Shown here: piece by piece, positions 8,587 to 17,242 of the stretch
Layout of the letters: every line of letters starts with the position of its first letter
Numbering within the stretch: position 1 is the stretch's first letter
Source of the DNA: Flavobacteriales bacterium
GTDB taxonomy: Bacteria; Bacteroidota; Bacteroidia; Flavobacteriales_F; PHOS-HE28
Assembly: GCA_016721005.1 (NCBI GenBank)
Contig: JADKJM010000019.1
Span: 682,001-746,000 of the forward strand
DNA length: 64,000 nucleotides
Direction of reading: 5' to 3'
Program-made: the position numbers and the translations under genes
Notes under the pieces: generated by a model
Seen by the model: only the letters and a program-made list of their open reading frames with translations
Told to the model about the DNA's origin: nothing
Database searches by the model: none

Positions 8587-9921
8587 ATGAAGGACCTTGT
8601 TCCGAAAGGAGTTTGGGCGCTAGCGGCTTTGCTGGTCGTGACCGGATGCCGCAAACCAGAAGAGGAATTGGGTTTGGATCTTCTACCCGGAGACCGGCTG
8701 GAGGTGAGTGTTGATACAGCACGGATCCATGCGTTCACCATCGCCGACTCGTCCATACGGACCAATGGCCTTTCCCGGCAATTGCTGGGAACCTATCTCG
8801 ACCCGCAGTTCGGGGTCGTGAACGCGGGGATCATCACCCAGATCCTTCTACCGGGGGGCACCAACATCGGTATTGATACGGATACCAGCGGTCTGGTAGC
8901 CGACAGCTTGGTATTGGCGTTCGCGTTCGACGGATTCAATAATGCTTACGGGAACCTGGACCCGCAGGTCTTCGAAGCCTTTGAACTCAGCGAATCCATT
9001 ACGGTTGATTCCAGCTATCGATCGGATCGCATTCCAAGTTTCGTGAATGATGACTTGGTGGCTACCCGTGGCGGAAGCATCACACCGAAACCGACGACAC
9101 GACCGGTCATCGGAGGGGATTCCTTGGCTCCACAGATCCGGATCCGCCTCTCTGCGGCTCTCGCCGAGCGTTTCGTGAATGCCATCGGCACGTCGAACAT
9201 GGCTGATAATGATCAGTTCCTACAGTTCTTCAAAGGGTTCTATGTGCGGGCGAACCCGACGGGGCTGCTTCCGAACCAAGGCGGCATCCTCTACTTCGAC
9301 CTGATCGCCTCCGCATCGAAGGCCACCCTCTACTATCGGGACACGAATGCGGATCCGGTCGTACCCCGAACACTCGATCTGTTGATCAATTCGAACAGCG
9401 CGCGCTACACGGTGGTCGAACATCAATTCGATCGGTCCATCGATGGCGGACTTCAACAAGCGCTGGCGGACACGATCACCGTGCAACAGGCCACCTGGAT
9501 CCAAGCGTTGGCAGGGGTGCGTACAGCTATCCGATTCCCGGATATCATGGCATTCGGTGGTGAAGGACGGATCCTTGCGAAGGCCGAACTCGTTCTACCC
9601 GTTCACGGAACCTACTATCCGTACTACGTACCACCCACCCAACTCTTCCTCTTCCGGAAGGATGCGAATGGTGCGGATGCGTTCCTTCCTGATCAGTTGA
9701 ATGGGATCGGCGCTATCGATGGTTTCTATCGACCAGAGGAGCGCGCGTACCGGTTCAATATCACCCGTTACATCCAACAGTTGCTCAACGGGACCCTTGA
9801 GAACACCGGGGTCGAAGTGATCCCCGGTAGCGGAGGGGTGAGCGCCAACCGGGTGATCCTGAGCGGCCCGGGTACGGCGGAAACCCCGATGCGACTGAAA
9901 CTTACATTTACCGATTACTGA
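8587..9921 (+). CDS. DUF4270 domain-containing lipoprotein
   Basis: A 444-aa exported protein. The N-terminus has a basic start, a hydrophobic run and a lipobox ending VVTGC (Cys about 21), so it is probably anchored in the outer membrane. The mature part is beta-rich with repeated D-S-L-x-L and LLGTYLDPQFG segments typical of DUF4270. The function is not known. It sits between the GT5-like gene (gap about 20 bp) and glmS (gap 9 bp), a conserved Bacteroidota arrangement. A GTG at 8563 overlapping the previous stop is a less likely start. Confidence 0.87.
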   Translation: MKDLVPKGVWALAALLVVTGCRKPEEELGLDLLPGDRLEVSVDTARIHAFTIADSSIRTNGLSRQLLGTYLDPQFGVVNAGIITQILLPGGTNIGIDTDTSGLVADSLVLAFAFDGFNNAYGNLDPQVFEAFELSESITVDSSYRSDRIPSFVNDDLVATRGGSITPKPTTRPVIGGDSLAPQIRIRLSAALAERFVNAIGTSNMADNDQFLQFFKGFYVRANPTGLLPNQGGILYFDLIASASKATLYYRDTNADPVVPRTLDLLINSNSARYTVVEHQFDRSIDGGLQQALADTITVQQATWIQALAGVRTAIRFPDIMAFGGEGRILAKAELVLPVHGTYYPYYVPPTQLFLFRKDANGADAFLPDQLNGIGAIDGFYRPEERAYRFNITRYIQQLLNGTLENTGVEVIPGSGGVSANRVILSGPGTAETPMRLKLTFTDY

Positions 9922-9930
9922 TCAGCGATC

Positions 9931-11778
9931 ATGTGCGGCATTGTAGCCTATATCGGAGACAAGGATGCGTACCCCATCCTGCTGAATGGGCTGAAGCGCT
10001 TGGAATACCGGGGCTACGACAGCGCTGGGGTCGCTCTTCTCGAACAAGGTGTGCTGAGCATTCATAAGTGCCAAGGGAAGGTCAGTGATCTGGAAAGCCA
10101 TGTGAACGGTCGTTCCATGAAGGGCTCGCTCGGTATCGGGCACACCCGTTGGGCAACACACGGTCCGCCGAATGATGTGAATGCACACCCGCATCAGTCG
10201 ACCAGCGGCGACCTGGCGTTGATCCACAATGGGATCATCGAGAATTACGCGGCGATCAAGGAGGAACTCACCCATCGCGGGCACACGTTCCACAGCGATA
10301 CGGACACCGAGGTATTGGTACACCTGATAGACGACGTGCAGCGCACGGAAGGCGTGGATCTCGTGGAGGCCGTGCGGCTTGCATTGGACAGCGTCGTAGG
10401 CGCCTATGCCATCGTCGTGATCGACCGGAAGGCCCCGGACTCCCTGGTGGCTGCCAGAAAGAGTTCACCGCTCGTGATCGGCATTGGGGAGAACGGTTCG
10501 GAGCACTTCATTGCGAGTGATGCCACACCGATCGTCGAGCACACACGGAACGTGGTTTACCTGGAGGATGGGGAGATCGCGGTGATCGATCGGACACACG
10601 GCTTGCGCATCAGGAACATCAAGAACCAGGACAAGACACCCTTCATCCAAGAGCTGGAAATGCACTTGGAAGCGTTGGAAAAGGGTGGTTACGATCACTT
10701 CATGCTCAAGGAGATCCATGAGCAACCGCGCAGCATACGGGACAGTATGCGGGGCCGGTTGAACTTGGCGAAGGGTGAGGTGGTTCTGGGGGGTATCCTG
10801 GACTTCGAGCAGAAACTCATCAATGCGAAGCGGATCCTCATCGTGGGCTGCGGCACCAGCTGGCACGCCGGTTTGGTGGGAGAGTACCTGATCGAGGACT
10901 TCGCACGGATCCCGGTCGAAGTGGAGTATGCGAGCGAGTTCCGGTACAGGAACCCGATCGTGAACGAGGAGGATATCATCATTGCCATCAGTCAAAGCGG
11001 GGAGACCGCTGATACCATGGCAGCGATCGAACTTGCCAAGGGCCGTGGGGCCACCATTTTCGGCATTTGCAATGTCGTTGGAAGCAGCATCGCCCGGATC
11101 ACCCACGCAGGGTCCTACACCCACGCCGGTCCGGAGATCGGGGTGGCCAGCACCAAGGCCTTCACGGCACAGGTAACGGTGCTTACCCTTCTCGCGTTGA
11201 TGATCGGCCAGAAGAAGGGCGCCCTTGGTGGCAGCTCATTCAACCGGTTGCTGAACGAGTTGGAAGCGATCCCGGACAAGGTGCAGCGGGTATTGGCCAA
11301 GGAGCCACAGATCAAGTACATCGCGGATATCTACAAGAACGCGGCGAACGCGCTGTACTTGGGTCGGGGGTCGAGTTTCCCGGTAGCTTTGGAAGGCGCC
11401 CTGAAACTGAAGGAGATCAGCTACATCCACGCGGAGGGCTACCCGGCCGCGGAGATGAAGCACGGCCCGATCGCCTTGATCGATGAGGAGATGCCTGTGA
11501 TCGTGATCGCCACCAAAGGGGCGAGTTACGAGAAGGTGGTCAGCAATATCCAGGAGGTGAAAGCCCGCAAAGGGAAGATCATCGCCATTGTGACCGAAGG
11601 CGATACCGTGGTGAAGGGTCTTGCGGACCACGTGATCGAGATCCCTGATACCGCGGACCAGCTGGTGCCGCTTCTAAGCGTGGTACCGCTGCAACTGCTG
11701 AGTTATCACATCGCGGTGATGCGTGGTTGCAACGTGGATCAGCCCCGGAACCTGGCCAAGAGCGTTACGGTGGAGTAG
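9931..11778 (+). CDS. glmS: glutamine--fructose-6-phosphate aminotransferase (isomerising)
   Basis: A 615-aa cytoplasmic enzyme that makes glucosamine 6-phosphate for peptidoglycan and lipopolysaccharide. The N-terminal glutaminase starts with MCGIVAYIG, where Cys2 is the nucleophile after Met removal, followed by RLEYRGYDSAG and GHTRWATHG. Two SIS domains follow (SQSGETADT in the first; YLGRGSSFPVALEGALKLKE in the second) and the C-terminus is the canonical NLAKSVTVE. Length is normal. No glmS ribozyme is expected or seen. Its 3' end overlaps the convergent TM2 gene by 14 bp. Confidence 0.98.
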   Translation: MCGIVAYIGDKDAYPILLNGLKRLEYRGYDSAGVALLEQGVLSIHKCQGKVSDLESHVNGRSMKGSLGIGHTRWATHGPPNDVNAHPHQSTSGDLALIHNGIIENYAAIKEELTHRGHTFHSDTDTEVLVHLIDDVQRTEGVDLVEAVRLALDSVVGAYAIVVIDRKAPDSLVAARKSSPLVIGIGENGSEHFIASDATPIVEHTRNVVYLEDGEIAVIDRTHGLRIRNIKNQDKTPFIQELEMHLEALEKGGYDHFMLKEIHEQPRSIRDSMRGRLNLAKGEVVLGGILDFEQKLINAKRILIVGCGTSWHAGLVGEYLIEDFARIPVEVEYASEFRYRNPIVNEEDIIIAISQSGETADTMAAIELAKGRGATIFGICNVVGSSIARITHAGSYTHAGPEIGVASTKAFTAQVTVLTLLALMIGQKKGALGGSSFNRLLNELEAIPDKVQRVLAKEPQIKYIADIYKNAANALYLGRGSSFPVALEGALKLKEISYIHAEGYPAAEMKHGPIALIDEEMPVIVIATKGASYEKVVSNIQEVKARKGKIIAIVTEGDTVVKGLADHVIEIPDTADQLVPLLSVVPLQLLSYHIAVMRGCNVDQPRNLAKSVTVE

Positions 11779-12154
11779 GTTCGCGTTCGCGTGTCCACAT
11801 GAACACCCGGTCGTTGTTCCGGAACCGGTCCAGATCCTTCGAGAACAGAAGGTGCCCCAGGTCGATCAGCGCCAGCACCCCGAAGCCGCCGAAGGTCAGG
11901 CCGTAGACCACCGCCACCGTGGTGTTCGTACCCAAGTACAGCCGGTGGGCTCCGAAGGGACCTAGAAGTACCGCGAGAGCACTCGCCATCAACCGGGTGT
12001 TCTCCGGCTTTGTGGGATCCGCAGTGTGCACCTCGATGACCACGCTGATGATGGCTGGATCAACCAGGGTTTGATAGGGTCCACCGGCCACTGCGGAGCT
12101 GCTCTTCAGCACCAACGATAAGGCAATGATCAACCCGTAAGCCGCGTCTTTCAT
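11765..12154 (-). CDS. TM2 domain-containing protein
   Basis: A 129-aa protein with an N-terminal signal or membrane segment and a C-terminal TM2 domain: two helices separated by a short turn, with the block GPFGAHRLYLG and the second helix GFGVLALIDLGHLL. TM2 proteins are small membrane proteins of mostly unknown role. A TAGCTTTG box lies 5 nt before ATG 12154, predicting a leaderless mRNA. The gene's 3' end overlaps the end of glmS on the other strand. Confidence 0.85.
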   Translation of the reverse strand: MKDAAYGLIIALSLVLKSSSAVAGGPYQTLVDPAIISVVIEVHTADPTKPENTRLMASALAVLLGPFGAHRLYLGTNTTVAVVYGLTFGGFGVLALIDLGHLLFSKDLDRFRNNDRVFMWTREREPTPP

Positions 12155-12159
12155 GCGCC

Positions 12160-12167
12160 CAAAGCTA
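12160..12167 (-). promoter_or_regulatory. -7 box TAGCTTTG, 5 nt before the TM2 start codon
   Basis: A perfect TAnnTTTG. The expected start point falls on or next to the ATG at 12152-12154. No -33 TTG is evident. Confidence 0.5.
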
Positions 12168-12204
12168 GGCTGCTCCACCACCTGTGTATTTGGCTACCCA
12201 GGAC

Positions 12205-12814
12205 CTATCGTCCGGCGGCATAGCGCCTGCCCACTTCGGTCCAGTCCACCACGTTCCAGAAAGCCGCGATGTAATCCGGGCGACGGTTCTGATAATGTAA
12301 GTAGTAGGCATGCTCCCATACATCCAATCCAAGGATGGGGGTGCCTCCGCAACCGGTGCCGGGCATAAGCGGATTGTCCATGGTTCGGGGTGGAGCAAAC
12401 CTCCAGCTTCCCGCCTTTCTGCACACACAGCCACGCCCAACCGCTTCCGAAGCGCGTAGCTCCGGCTGCTCCGAATTTCTCCTTGAATGCACCGGATCCG
12501 CCAAGGTCCTTCTCGATCGCGGCGGCGAGATCACCGGCTGGGTCCCCGCCACCCTTGGGGCTCATCACCGTCCAGAACAGGCTGTGGTTGTAATGGCCGC
12601 CACCGTTGTTGCGGACCGCCATGTTCGCCATATCCAGCCCTTTCATGATCTCCTCTATGGACTGACCATCCAAAGGGGTTCCTTCTATAGCCTTGTTCAG
12701 GTTGTTCACGTAGGCCTGGTGGTGCTTGCCATGGTGGATCTCCATGGTTCTGGCGTCGATATGAGGCTCTAGAGCGTTGAACGCGTAAGGCAATGCGGGA
12801 AGTTGGAAGGGCAT
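12205..12814 (-). pseudogene. sodA: Fe/Mn superoxide dismutase, interrupted by a +1 frameshift
   Basis: The first part (from ATG 12814) is a clear superoxide dismutase: start FQLPALPYAFNALEPHID, ligand His27 in EIHHGKHHQAY, ligand His77 in GGHYNHSLFW, then GSGWAWLCV and LEVCSTPN. At about 12378-12383 the frame is lost. The remainder continues one base out of phase as DNPLMPGTGCGGTPILGLD, with the Asp and His ligands in DVWEHAYY and the normal C-terminus (NRRPDYIAAFWNVVDW), to the stop at 12205. Removing one base in the CCATGG restores a full-length enzyme of about 200 aa. The rest of the gene is undamaged, so a sequencing or assembly error, or a very recent mutation, is likely. The lost codon is at the outer-sphere Gln/His position that tunes metal choice. 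Confidence 0.9.
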
Positions 12815-12884
12815 GGTCCGAGGTGTTTTGGTAGGTGGATCTCAGTGATCCGGCTAAGATACTTGCACATGGATGCAATACTTC

Positions 12885-12914
12885 TTGCAGGTGAACGGGG
12901 AACGTCTACATTTG
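12885..12914 (+). promoter_or_regulatory. Bacteroidota-type promoter (TTG, 19 bp, TACATTTG)
   Basis: TTG at 12885-12887 and TACATTTG at 12907-12914 with a 19-bp spacer, close to the consensus. It would give a leader of roughly 25 nt before ATG 12945. Confidence 0.7.
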
Positions 12915-12944
12915 CGGCCACTTTCACCAAACGTACCAAACACA

Positions 12945-13187
12945 ATGTTCAAGAAGATCGCGCTTTTGGCCAGCATGGCAGCCTTCGTAGTTGCCTGCGG
13001 TCCTTCACAGGCCGAAATGGAGGCCCAAGCCAAGGCTGTGGCTGACAGTATCTCCGCTGTTCTGCGTGCGGATAGCATGCGCATGGCCGATGAGGCCGCT
13101 GCTGCTGCCGCTGCTGCTCAGGTACAGGCTGATTCTGTTGCCGCTGCTGCTGCTGCTGCCGCTGCTGCCGTGCCGACGAAGAAGTGA
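12945..13187 (+). CDS. small Ala-rich lipoprotein
   Basis: An 80-aa protein. A short signal peptide ends in the lipobox FVVAC, giving Cys18 as the lipidated residue. The mature part is an acidic and alanine-rich helix (EAQAKAVADSISAVLRADSM, then two Ala tracts) ending PTKK. This resembles small helical outer-membrane lipoproteins of the Lpp kind, but I cannot assign a family. The Ala tracts are encoded by GCT/GCC repeats that could vary in length by slippage. It has a strong promoter and a strong terminator, so it is a self-contained unit. Confidence 0.8.
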   Translation: MFKKIALLASMAAFVVACGPSQAEMEAQAKAVADSISAVLRADSMRMADEAAAAAAAAQVQADSVAAAAAAAAAAVPTKK

Positions 13188-13243
13188 TCGAACAGGGTCG
13201 TTCCGGCCCTTGTTGACCACGATGCATCGCACAAAACAAGTGG

Positions 13244-13268
13244 AAAGGGGACCTATGGGTCCCTTTTT
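13244..13268 (+). terminator. intrinsic terminator, possibly bidirectional
   Basis: GGGACC (13248-13253), a TATG loop and GGTCCC (13258-13263), extended by A-T pairs (AAAG before, CTTTTT after). The T-run serves the lipoprotein gene. The A-run on the other side could serve the convergent protease gene ending at 13283. Confidence 0.8.
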
Positions 13269-13282
13269 CATTTTCCGACGCA

Positions 13283-14917
13283 CTACTTCTTGTGAAGAAC
13301 CACCGTTGGGTGGGCCAGTTCACCCTGTGCCCGCTTGAAGGCCGGATCCGACCGGAGCAGGACCTCATAGAACCCTTCATCGCCCCAGATGTTCCGGGCA
13401 ATTCCAGCCTTTAGTCGTGAGATGATCGTGCCGCGCGAGCGTTCCAGTTCCCCGGGCGCATCTTTAACGCCTTGTCCCCGTGCGAAGGTCCGCAGGTCCT
13501 CCAACACGAGGTTGGGGACTTCATAATGGTCGGCAAAGGCCTTCGGGGATCCCATCGCCTTCAATCGAGTGCGGTCCTTATCCGCAAGATCGAATGTGAA
13601 TTGGTTGAGGACACCCGTGAAGAACAAGTCCGTCAGGAACCTGGACCCGTCCGCGGTATCGGCGGGAACGAAGAGATCCGGCATGATACCGCCACCGCCA
13701 TAGACCTTGCGACCGGAAAGCGTGCGGTACACATGGGTCGTGTCCATGTGGATACTGTCCGCGGAGAGGAGTTCACCATGTGCGAAACGACCGTCGAATT
13801 CGGCATTGTAATCCACCCCTTCACCATAGGCCTTCTGGATGGAACGACCGCTGGCGGTGTAGTAACGGGCGGTGGTCAAACGGATGGCGCTGCTGTCCGG
13901 AAGGTCCACATGCTCTTGTACAAGCCCCTTACCAAAGGACCTTCGACCGATGATCACGCCTCGATCGTTGTCCTGGATCGCGCCTGCGATGATCTCGCTC
14001 GCGCTGGCGGAACCTTCATCGATCAGCACCGCCAAGGGAATATCCTCGAAGGACCCACGATCAGTAGCGATCAAATCCCTGCGTGGCGAGTGAAGCCCCA
14101 TCGTGTACACGATCACCTGACCATTGGAGAGGAATTCATCGGCCAGATCCACTGCGGCGGTGAGGAATCCACCCCCATTCCCGCGTAGGTCCAGCACCAA
14201 CTTGGTCATGCCTTGGTTCCGCAAGGAGTTGGCGGCCTCCAGGAATTCCGCGTGCGTGTTCTTCGCGAAGCGGGAGAGCTTGATGTAGCCCACACCATCC
14301 GGCCAGATCAATGCGGCCGCCAAGCTGTTGATCGGGATCTTCCCACGCGTAATGGTCACTTCGAACGGAAGCTTTCGTTCTCGCCGCGATAGCAGCACCG
14401 TCACCTTACTTCCTTGCGGACCGCGCAACAGTTTCATCACCCCTTCATTGGTGATGCTCACTCCGGATATCGCGGTGCTATCCGCCCGAAGGATCCGATC
14501 ACCGGCGCGAATGCCCAAGGCAGCACTGGGACCTCCTTCCACCGGTGAGACCACCACCACGGTGTCCCGTTGGATGGCGAATTCAACCCCGATACCATCA
14601 AAGCTTCCCTCCAAGGGCTCGGTCGCCGCGCGGAGCTCTTTCGCGCTCAGGTAGTAGCTGTGCGGATCCAATCGTTGTAGCAGATCCTGTATGACCTCTT
14701 CCACCAGCGCGCCCTTCTCCACGCTATCCACGTACTGCCGGTCGATCAGGTCCAGCACCTGCCCCACCTTCTCCGCCGCGGTGGGTGCCCGCAGATGGAA
14801 TATCCTCATCGGTCCCTCATCGGCCTGCATGCCACGACCGAGGAGCAGACCGGCCACCAAGGCAAGCGCGATCATCAAGGGGACGAAGGGCGAGATCCGG
14901 TGCCGTTGCGGGTCCAT
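13283..14917 (-). CDS. S41 family carboxy-terminal processing protease
   Basis: A 544-aa periplasmic serine protease of the CtpA/Prc type. An N-terminal membrane anchor (about 11-27) precedes a helical segment, a PDZ domain (about 105-180, with GIGVEFAIQ and GIRAGDRIL), and the catalytic domain with LDLRGNGGG (243-250), the nucleophile segment DEGSASASE (Ser303/305) and the general-base Lys330 in FGKG. Such proteases trim the C-termini of exported substrates. The stop codon is 3 bp from the upstream dCMP deaminase start region's downstream end, so the two genes are probably co-transcribed behind tRNA-Leu. Confidence 0.92.
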   Translation of the reverse strand: MDPQRHRISPFVPLMIALALVAGLLLGRGMQADEGPMRIFHLRAPTAAEKVGQVLDLIDRQYVDSVEKGALVEEVIQDLLQRLDPHSYYLSAKELRAATEPLEGSFDGIGVEFAIQRDTVVVVSPVEGGPSAALGIRAGDRILRADSTAISGVSITNEGVMKLLRGPQGSKVTVLLSRRERKLPFEVTITRGKIPINSLAAALIWPDGVGYIKLSRFAKNTHAEFLEAANSLRNQGMTKLVLDLRGNGGGFLTAAVDLADEFLSNGQVIVYTMGLHSPRRDLIATDRGSFEDIPLAVLIDEGSASASEIIAGAIQDNDRGVIIGRRSFGKGLVQEHVDLPDSSAIRLTTARYYTASGRSIQKAYGEGVDYNAEFDGRFAHGELLSADSIHMDTTHVYRTLSGRKVYGGGGIMPDLFVPADTADGSRFLTDLFFTGVLNQFTFDLADKDRTRLKAMGSPKAFADHYEVPNLVLEDLRTFARGQGVKDAPGELERSRGTIISRLKAGIARNIWGDEGFYEVLLRSDPAFKRAQGELAHPTVVLHKK

Positions 14918-14920
14918 GCG

Positions 14921-15370
14921 CTACACCTTATCGAGCTTGCTGACCAACAAACCGCCGTTCTGCAACAACTCCAACCCCGATGGATCCTTGTAGGCGTCGA
15001 GGTAGACCAGTCGCTTGATCCCTGCTTGAAGGATCAGCTTGCTGCACTCCCTACAGGGGGAATGGGTGAGGTAAAGCGTCGCACCGCGTGCATTGTTCGT
15101 GCTGCGTGCCACCTTCATGATCGCATTGGCTTCGGCATGCAGGACGTACCAGTGGGTGATCCCTCCGTCGTCCTCACAATCATTCGGGAAACCGGTCGGG
15201 GTACCGTTGTACCCATCGCTGATGATCATGCCCTCTTTCACGATGAGGGCGCCCACTTTCTTACGCGTGCAGTGGCTCAGGCGCGCCCACTCCACCGCCA
15301 TACGCATGTAGGCGTGATCGTAGCGCCCCTGCTTCTTCGGGTCGGTGTAAACGAGCGAATCCTGTTGCAT
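14921..15370 (-). CDS. deoxycytidylate (dCMP) deaminase
   Basis: A 149-aa zinc enzyme that converts dCMP to dUMP, the precursor of dTMP. The zinc site is complete: HAE at 78-80 (His ligand and catalytic Glu, in HAEANAIM) and PCRECS with Cys106 and Cys109. KVGALIVKEG and DGYNGTPTGFPNDCE are typical dCMP deaminase blocks. Several ATGs occur upstream because of an octamer repeat rich in CATG (15380-15476). ATG 15370 (or 15382, four codons earlier) is chosen because it begins just before the conserved region. It is followed after 3 bp by the S41 protease gene. Confidence 0.92.
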   Translation of the reverse strand: MQQDSLVYTDPKKQGRYDHAYMRMAVEWARLSHCTRKKVGALIVKEGMIISDGYNGTPTGFPNDCEDDGGITHWYVLHAEANAIMKVARSTNNARGATLYLTHSPCRECSKLILQAGIKRLVYLDAYKDPSGLELLQNGGLLVSKLDKV

Positions 15371-15379
15371 CCGGGGCTC

Positions 15380-15476
15380 CATGTGCCCGTGTGTCCATGT
15401 GCTCATGCCTTCATGAACGCACGCTGGTAGGCCGATCCGCCATGCGCACATGGTCACATGTCCACATGAGCACATG
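15380..15476. repeat. 8-bp period CATG-rich repeat, two groups
   Basis: On the + strand CATGTGCC, CGTGTGTC, CATGTGCT, CATGCCTT and CATGAACG run in tandem at 15380-15419. Four copies of NNCACATG run in tandem at 15445-15476. The two groups are largely complementary and could pair as a long hairpin. They lie between tRNA-Leu and the dCMP deaminase gene and place ATGs in all three frames of the leader. Confidence 0.75.
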
Positions 15477-15479
15477 CTC

Positions 15480-15564
15480 TGGTACCCAGGGCGGGACTCG
15501 AACCCGCACGAATTGCTTCACTGGTGTTTGAGACCAGCGCGTCTACCGATTCCGCCACCTGGGT
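15480..15564 (-). tRNA. tRNA-Leu (anticodon CAA)
   Basis: An 85-nt class II tRNA with a variable arm. The acceptor stem pairs ACCCAGG with CCTGGGT, discriminator A and an encoded CCA. The D-arm is GGCGGAATCGGTAGACGCG, the anticodon stem CTGGT/ACCAG encloses CTCAAAC with anticodon CAA at positions 34-36, and the T-loop is GTTCGAGTC. It reads the UUG codon. It lies just upstream of the dCMP deaminase gene on the same strand. Confidence 0.95.
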
Positions 15565-15590
15565 AGGTATTGGGGCGCCGAAGATATTGC

Positions 15591-17132
15591 CTACAACCGC
15601 TTCAGCAGACCCCGCAGATCAACCTTCTCACCTACGATCTTCTCCAGATCGGCGATCGCAACCCGTTCCTGCTTCATCGTATCGCGGTCGCGCAGGGTCA
15701 CTGTGTTATCGTTCATCGTGTCGTAATCCACGGTGATGCAATACGGCGTGCCGATGGCGTCCTGGCGGCGGTAGCGTTTGCCGATGCTGTCCTTCTCGTC
15801 GTACTGGCAGTTGTGCGAGAGTTTCAAGCCGTCGATGATCGCCCGCGCTTTCTCGGGTAGGCCGTCCTTCTTCACCAGTGGCATCACGGTCACCTTCACA
15901 GGAGCGAGCGGGGCGGGGATGCGGAGTACCACACGCTCTTCGCCGCCTTCAAGTTTCTCTTCTTCATAGGCCGAACTCAGCACCGCGAGGAACATGCGGT
16001 CCAGTCCGATCGAAGTCTCCACCACGTACGGCACGTAGCTCTCGTTCGTTTCCGGGTCGAAGTATTGCAACTTCTTGCCACTGTGCTTCTCGTGGCTGCT
16101 CAGGTCGAAGTCCGTTCGGCTGTGGATGCCTTCGAGCTCCTTGAAGCCCATCGGGAACCGGAACTCGATGTCGCAGGCGGCGTTGGCGTAGTGCGCCAAC
16201 TTGATGTGATCGTGGAAGCGGTAGTTCTCTGCGGGCATGCCGAGTGCGCGGTGCCACGCGATGCGCTTCTCCTTCCACGTGTTGTACCACTCCATCTCGG
16301 TGCCCGGCTTCACGAAGAACTGCATCTCCATCTGCTCGAACTCGCGCATGCGGAAGATGAACTGCCGGGCGACGATCTCGTTGCGGAAGGCCTTGCCGGT
16401 CTGCGCGATCCCGAAGGGCAACTTCATGCGCGCGCTCTTCTGCACGTTGAGGAAGTTCACGAAGATCCCTTGCGCGGTTTCCGGACGCAGGTAGATCGTG
16501 CTGCTCTCGCCGCTCACGCTGCCGAGCTCGGTGGCGAACATCAGATTGAACTGCCGCACCTCCGTCCAGTTCGCCGTGCCGCTCACCGGGCACTTGATCT
16601 CCTCGTCGATGATCAGCTGTCTCACCGCTTCGAGATCATTTGCGCCGAGCGCTTCCTTCATCCTTCCTTCCACCGCATCGATCCTTTCCTGTGAACGCTT
16701 CACGTTCGGGTTCGTCGCGCGGAATTGCTCTTCGTTGAATCCTTCCGCGAACTTCTTCCGGCCCTTCTCCACCTCCTTCTCGATCTTGTCCGCGTACTTG
16801 GCGATGTGATCCTCCAGCAGGACATCCGCGCGGTAGCGCTTCTTGCTGTCCTTGTTGTCGATCAGCGGATCGTTGAAGGCGTCGACGTGGCCGCTGGCCT
16901 TCCACACCGTGGGGTGCATGAAGATCGCGGAGTCCAATCCAACGATGTTCTCGTTGAGCTTGGTCATGGCCGCCCACCAGTACTGCCGGATGTTGTTCTT
17001 CAGCTCGACTCCGTACGGGCCGTAGTCGTACGTGGCGCTCAGGCCATCGTAGATCTCACTGTTCTGGAACACGAAGCCATACTCCTTGGCATGGCCGATA
17101 AGCGTCTTCAGTCTGTCCTCTCCTGTGCTCAT
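15591..17132 (-). CDS. glyS: glycyl-tRNA synthetase, single-chain type
   Basis: A 513-aa class II synthetase of the dimeric alpha2 kind, as in Bacteroidota, archaea and eukaryotes. Motif 1 is in the N-terminal part (SATYDYGPYGVELKNNI). Motif 2 lies around GIAQTGKAFRNEI and FIFRMREFEQMEMQFF. Motif 3 is SIGLDRMFLAVL. The C-terminal anticodon-binding domain starts near LAPVKVTVMPL. ATG 17132 gives the usual N-terminus; longer frames upstream enter the divergent gene. Confidence 0.97.
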   Translation of the reverse strand: MSTGEDRLKTLIGHAKEYGFVFQNSEIYDGLSATYDYGPYGVELKNNIRQYWWAAMTKLNENIVGLDSAIFMHPTVWKASGHVDAFNDPLIDNKDSKKRYRADVLLEDHIAKYADKIEKEVEKGRKKFAEGFNEEQFRATNPNVKRSQERIDAVEGRMKEALGANDLEAVRQLIIDEEIKCPVSGTANWTEVRQFNLMFATELGSVSGESSTIYLRPETAQGIFVNFLNVQKSARMKLPFGIAQTGKAFRNEIVARQFIFRMREFEQMEMQFFVKPGTEMEWYNTWKEKRIAWHRALGMPAENYRFHDHIKLAHYANAACDIEFRFPMGFKELEGIHSRTDFDLSSHEKHSGKKLQYFDPETNESYVPYVVETSIGLDRMFLAVLSSAYEEEKLEGGEERVVLRIPAPLAPVKVTVMPLVKKDGLPEKARAIIDGLKLSHNCQYDEKDSIGKRYRRQDAIGTPYCITVDYDTMNDNTVTLRDRDTMKQERVAIADLEKIVGEKVDLRGLLKRL

Positions 17133-17230
17133 GCGTTTCGTGCCGACTTGGCGGCAATGTGGTGCGAACGCCCTGGAAACCTTCAACGTCGCGGACGCAA
17201 AGATGCGGGAACCACCCGACCTCGGCACAT

Positions 17231-17238
17231 TACTTTTG
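17231..17238 (+). promoter_or_regulatory. -7 box TACTTTTG, 4 nt before a GTG start
   Basis: A perfect TAnnTTTG directly before the predicted GTG start at 17243, which would make the mRNA leaderless. No -33 TTG is seen. Confidence 0.5.
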
Positions 17239-17242
17239 GCAT

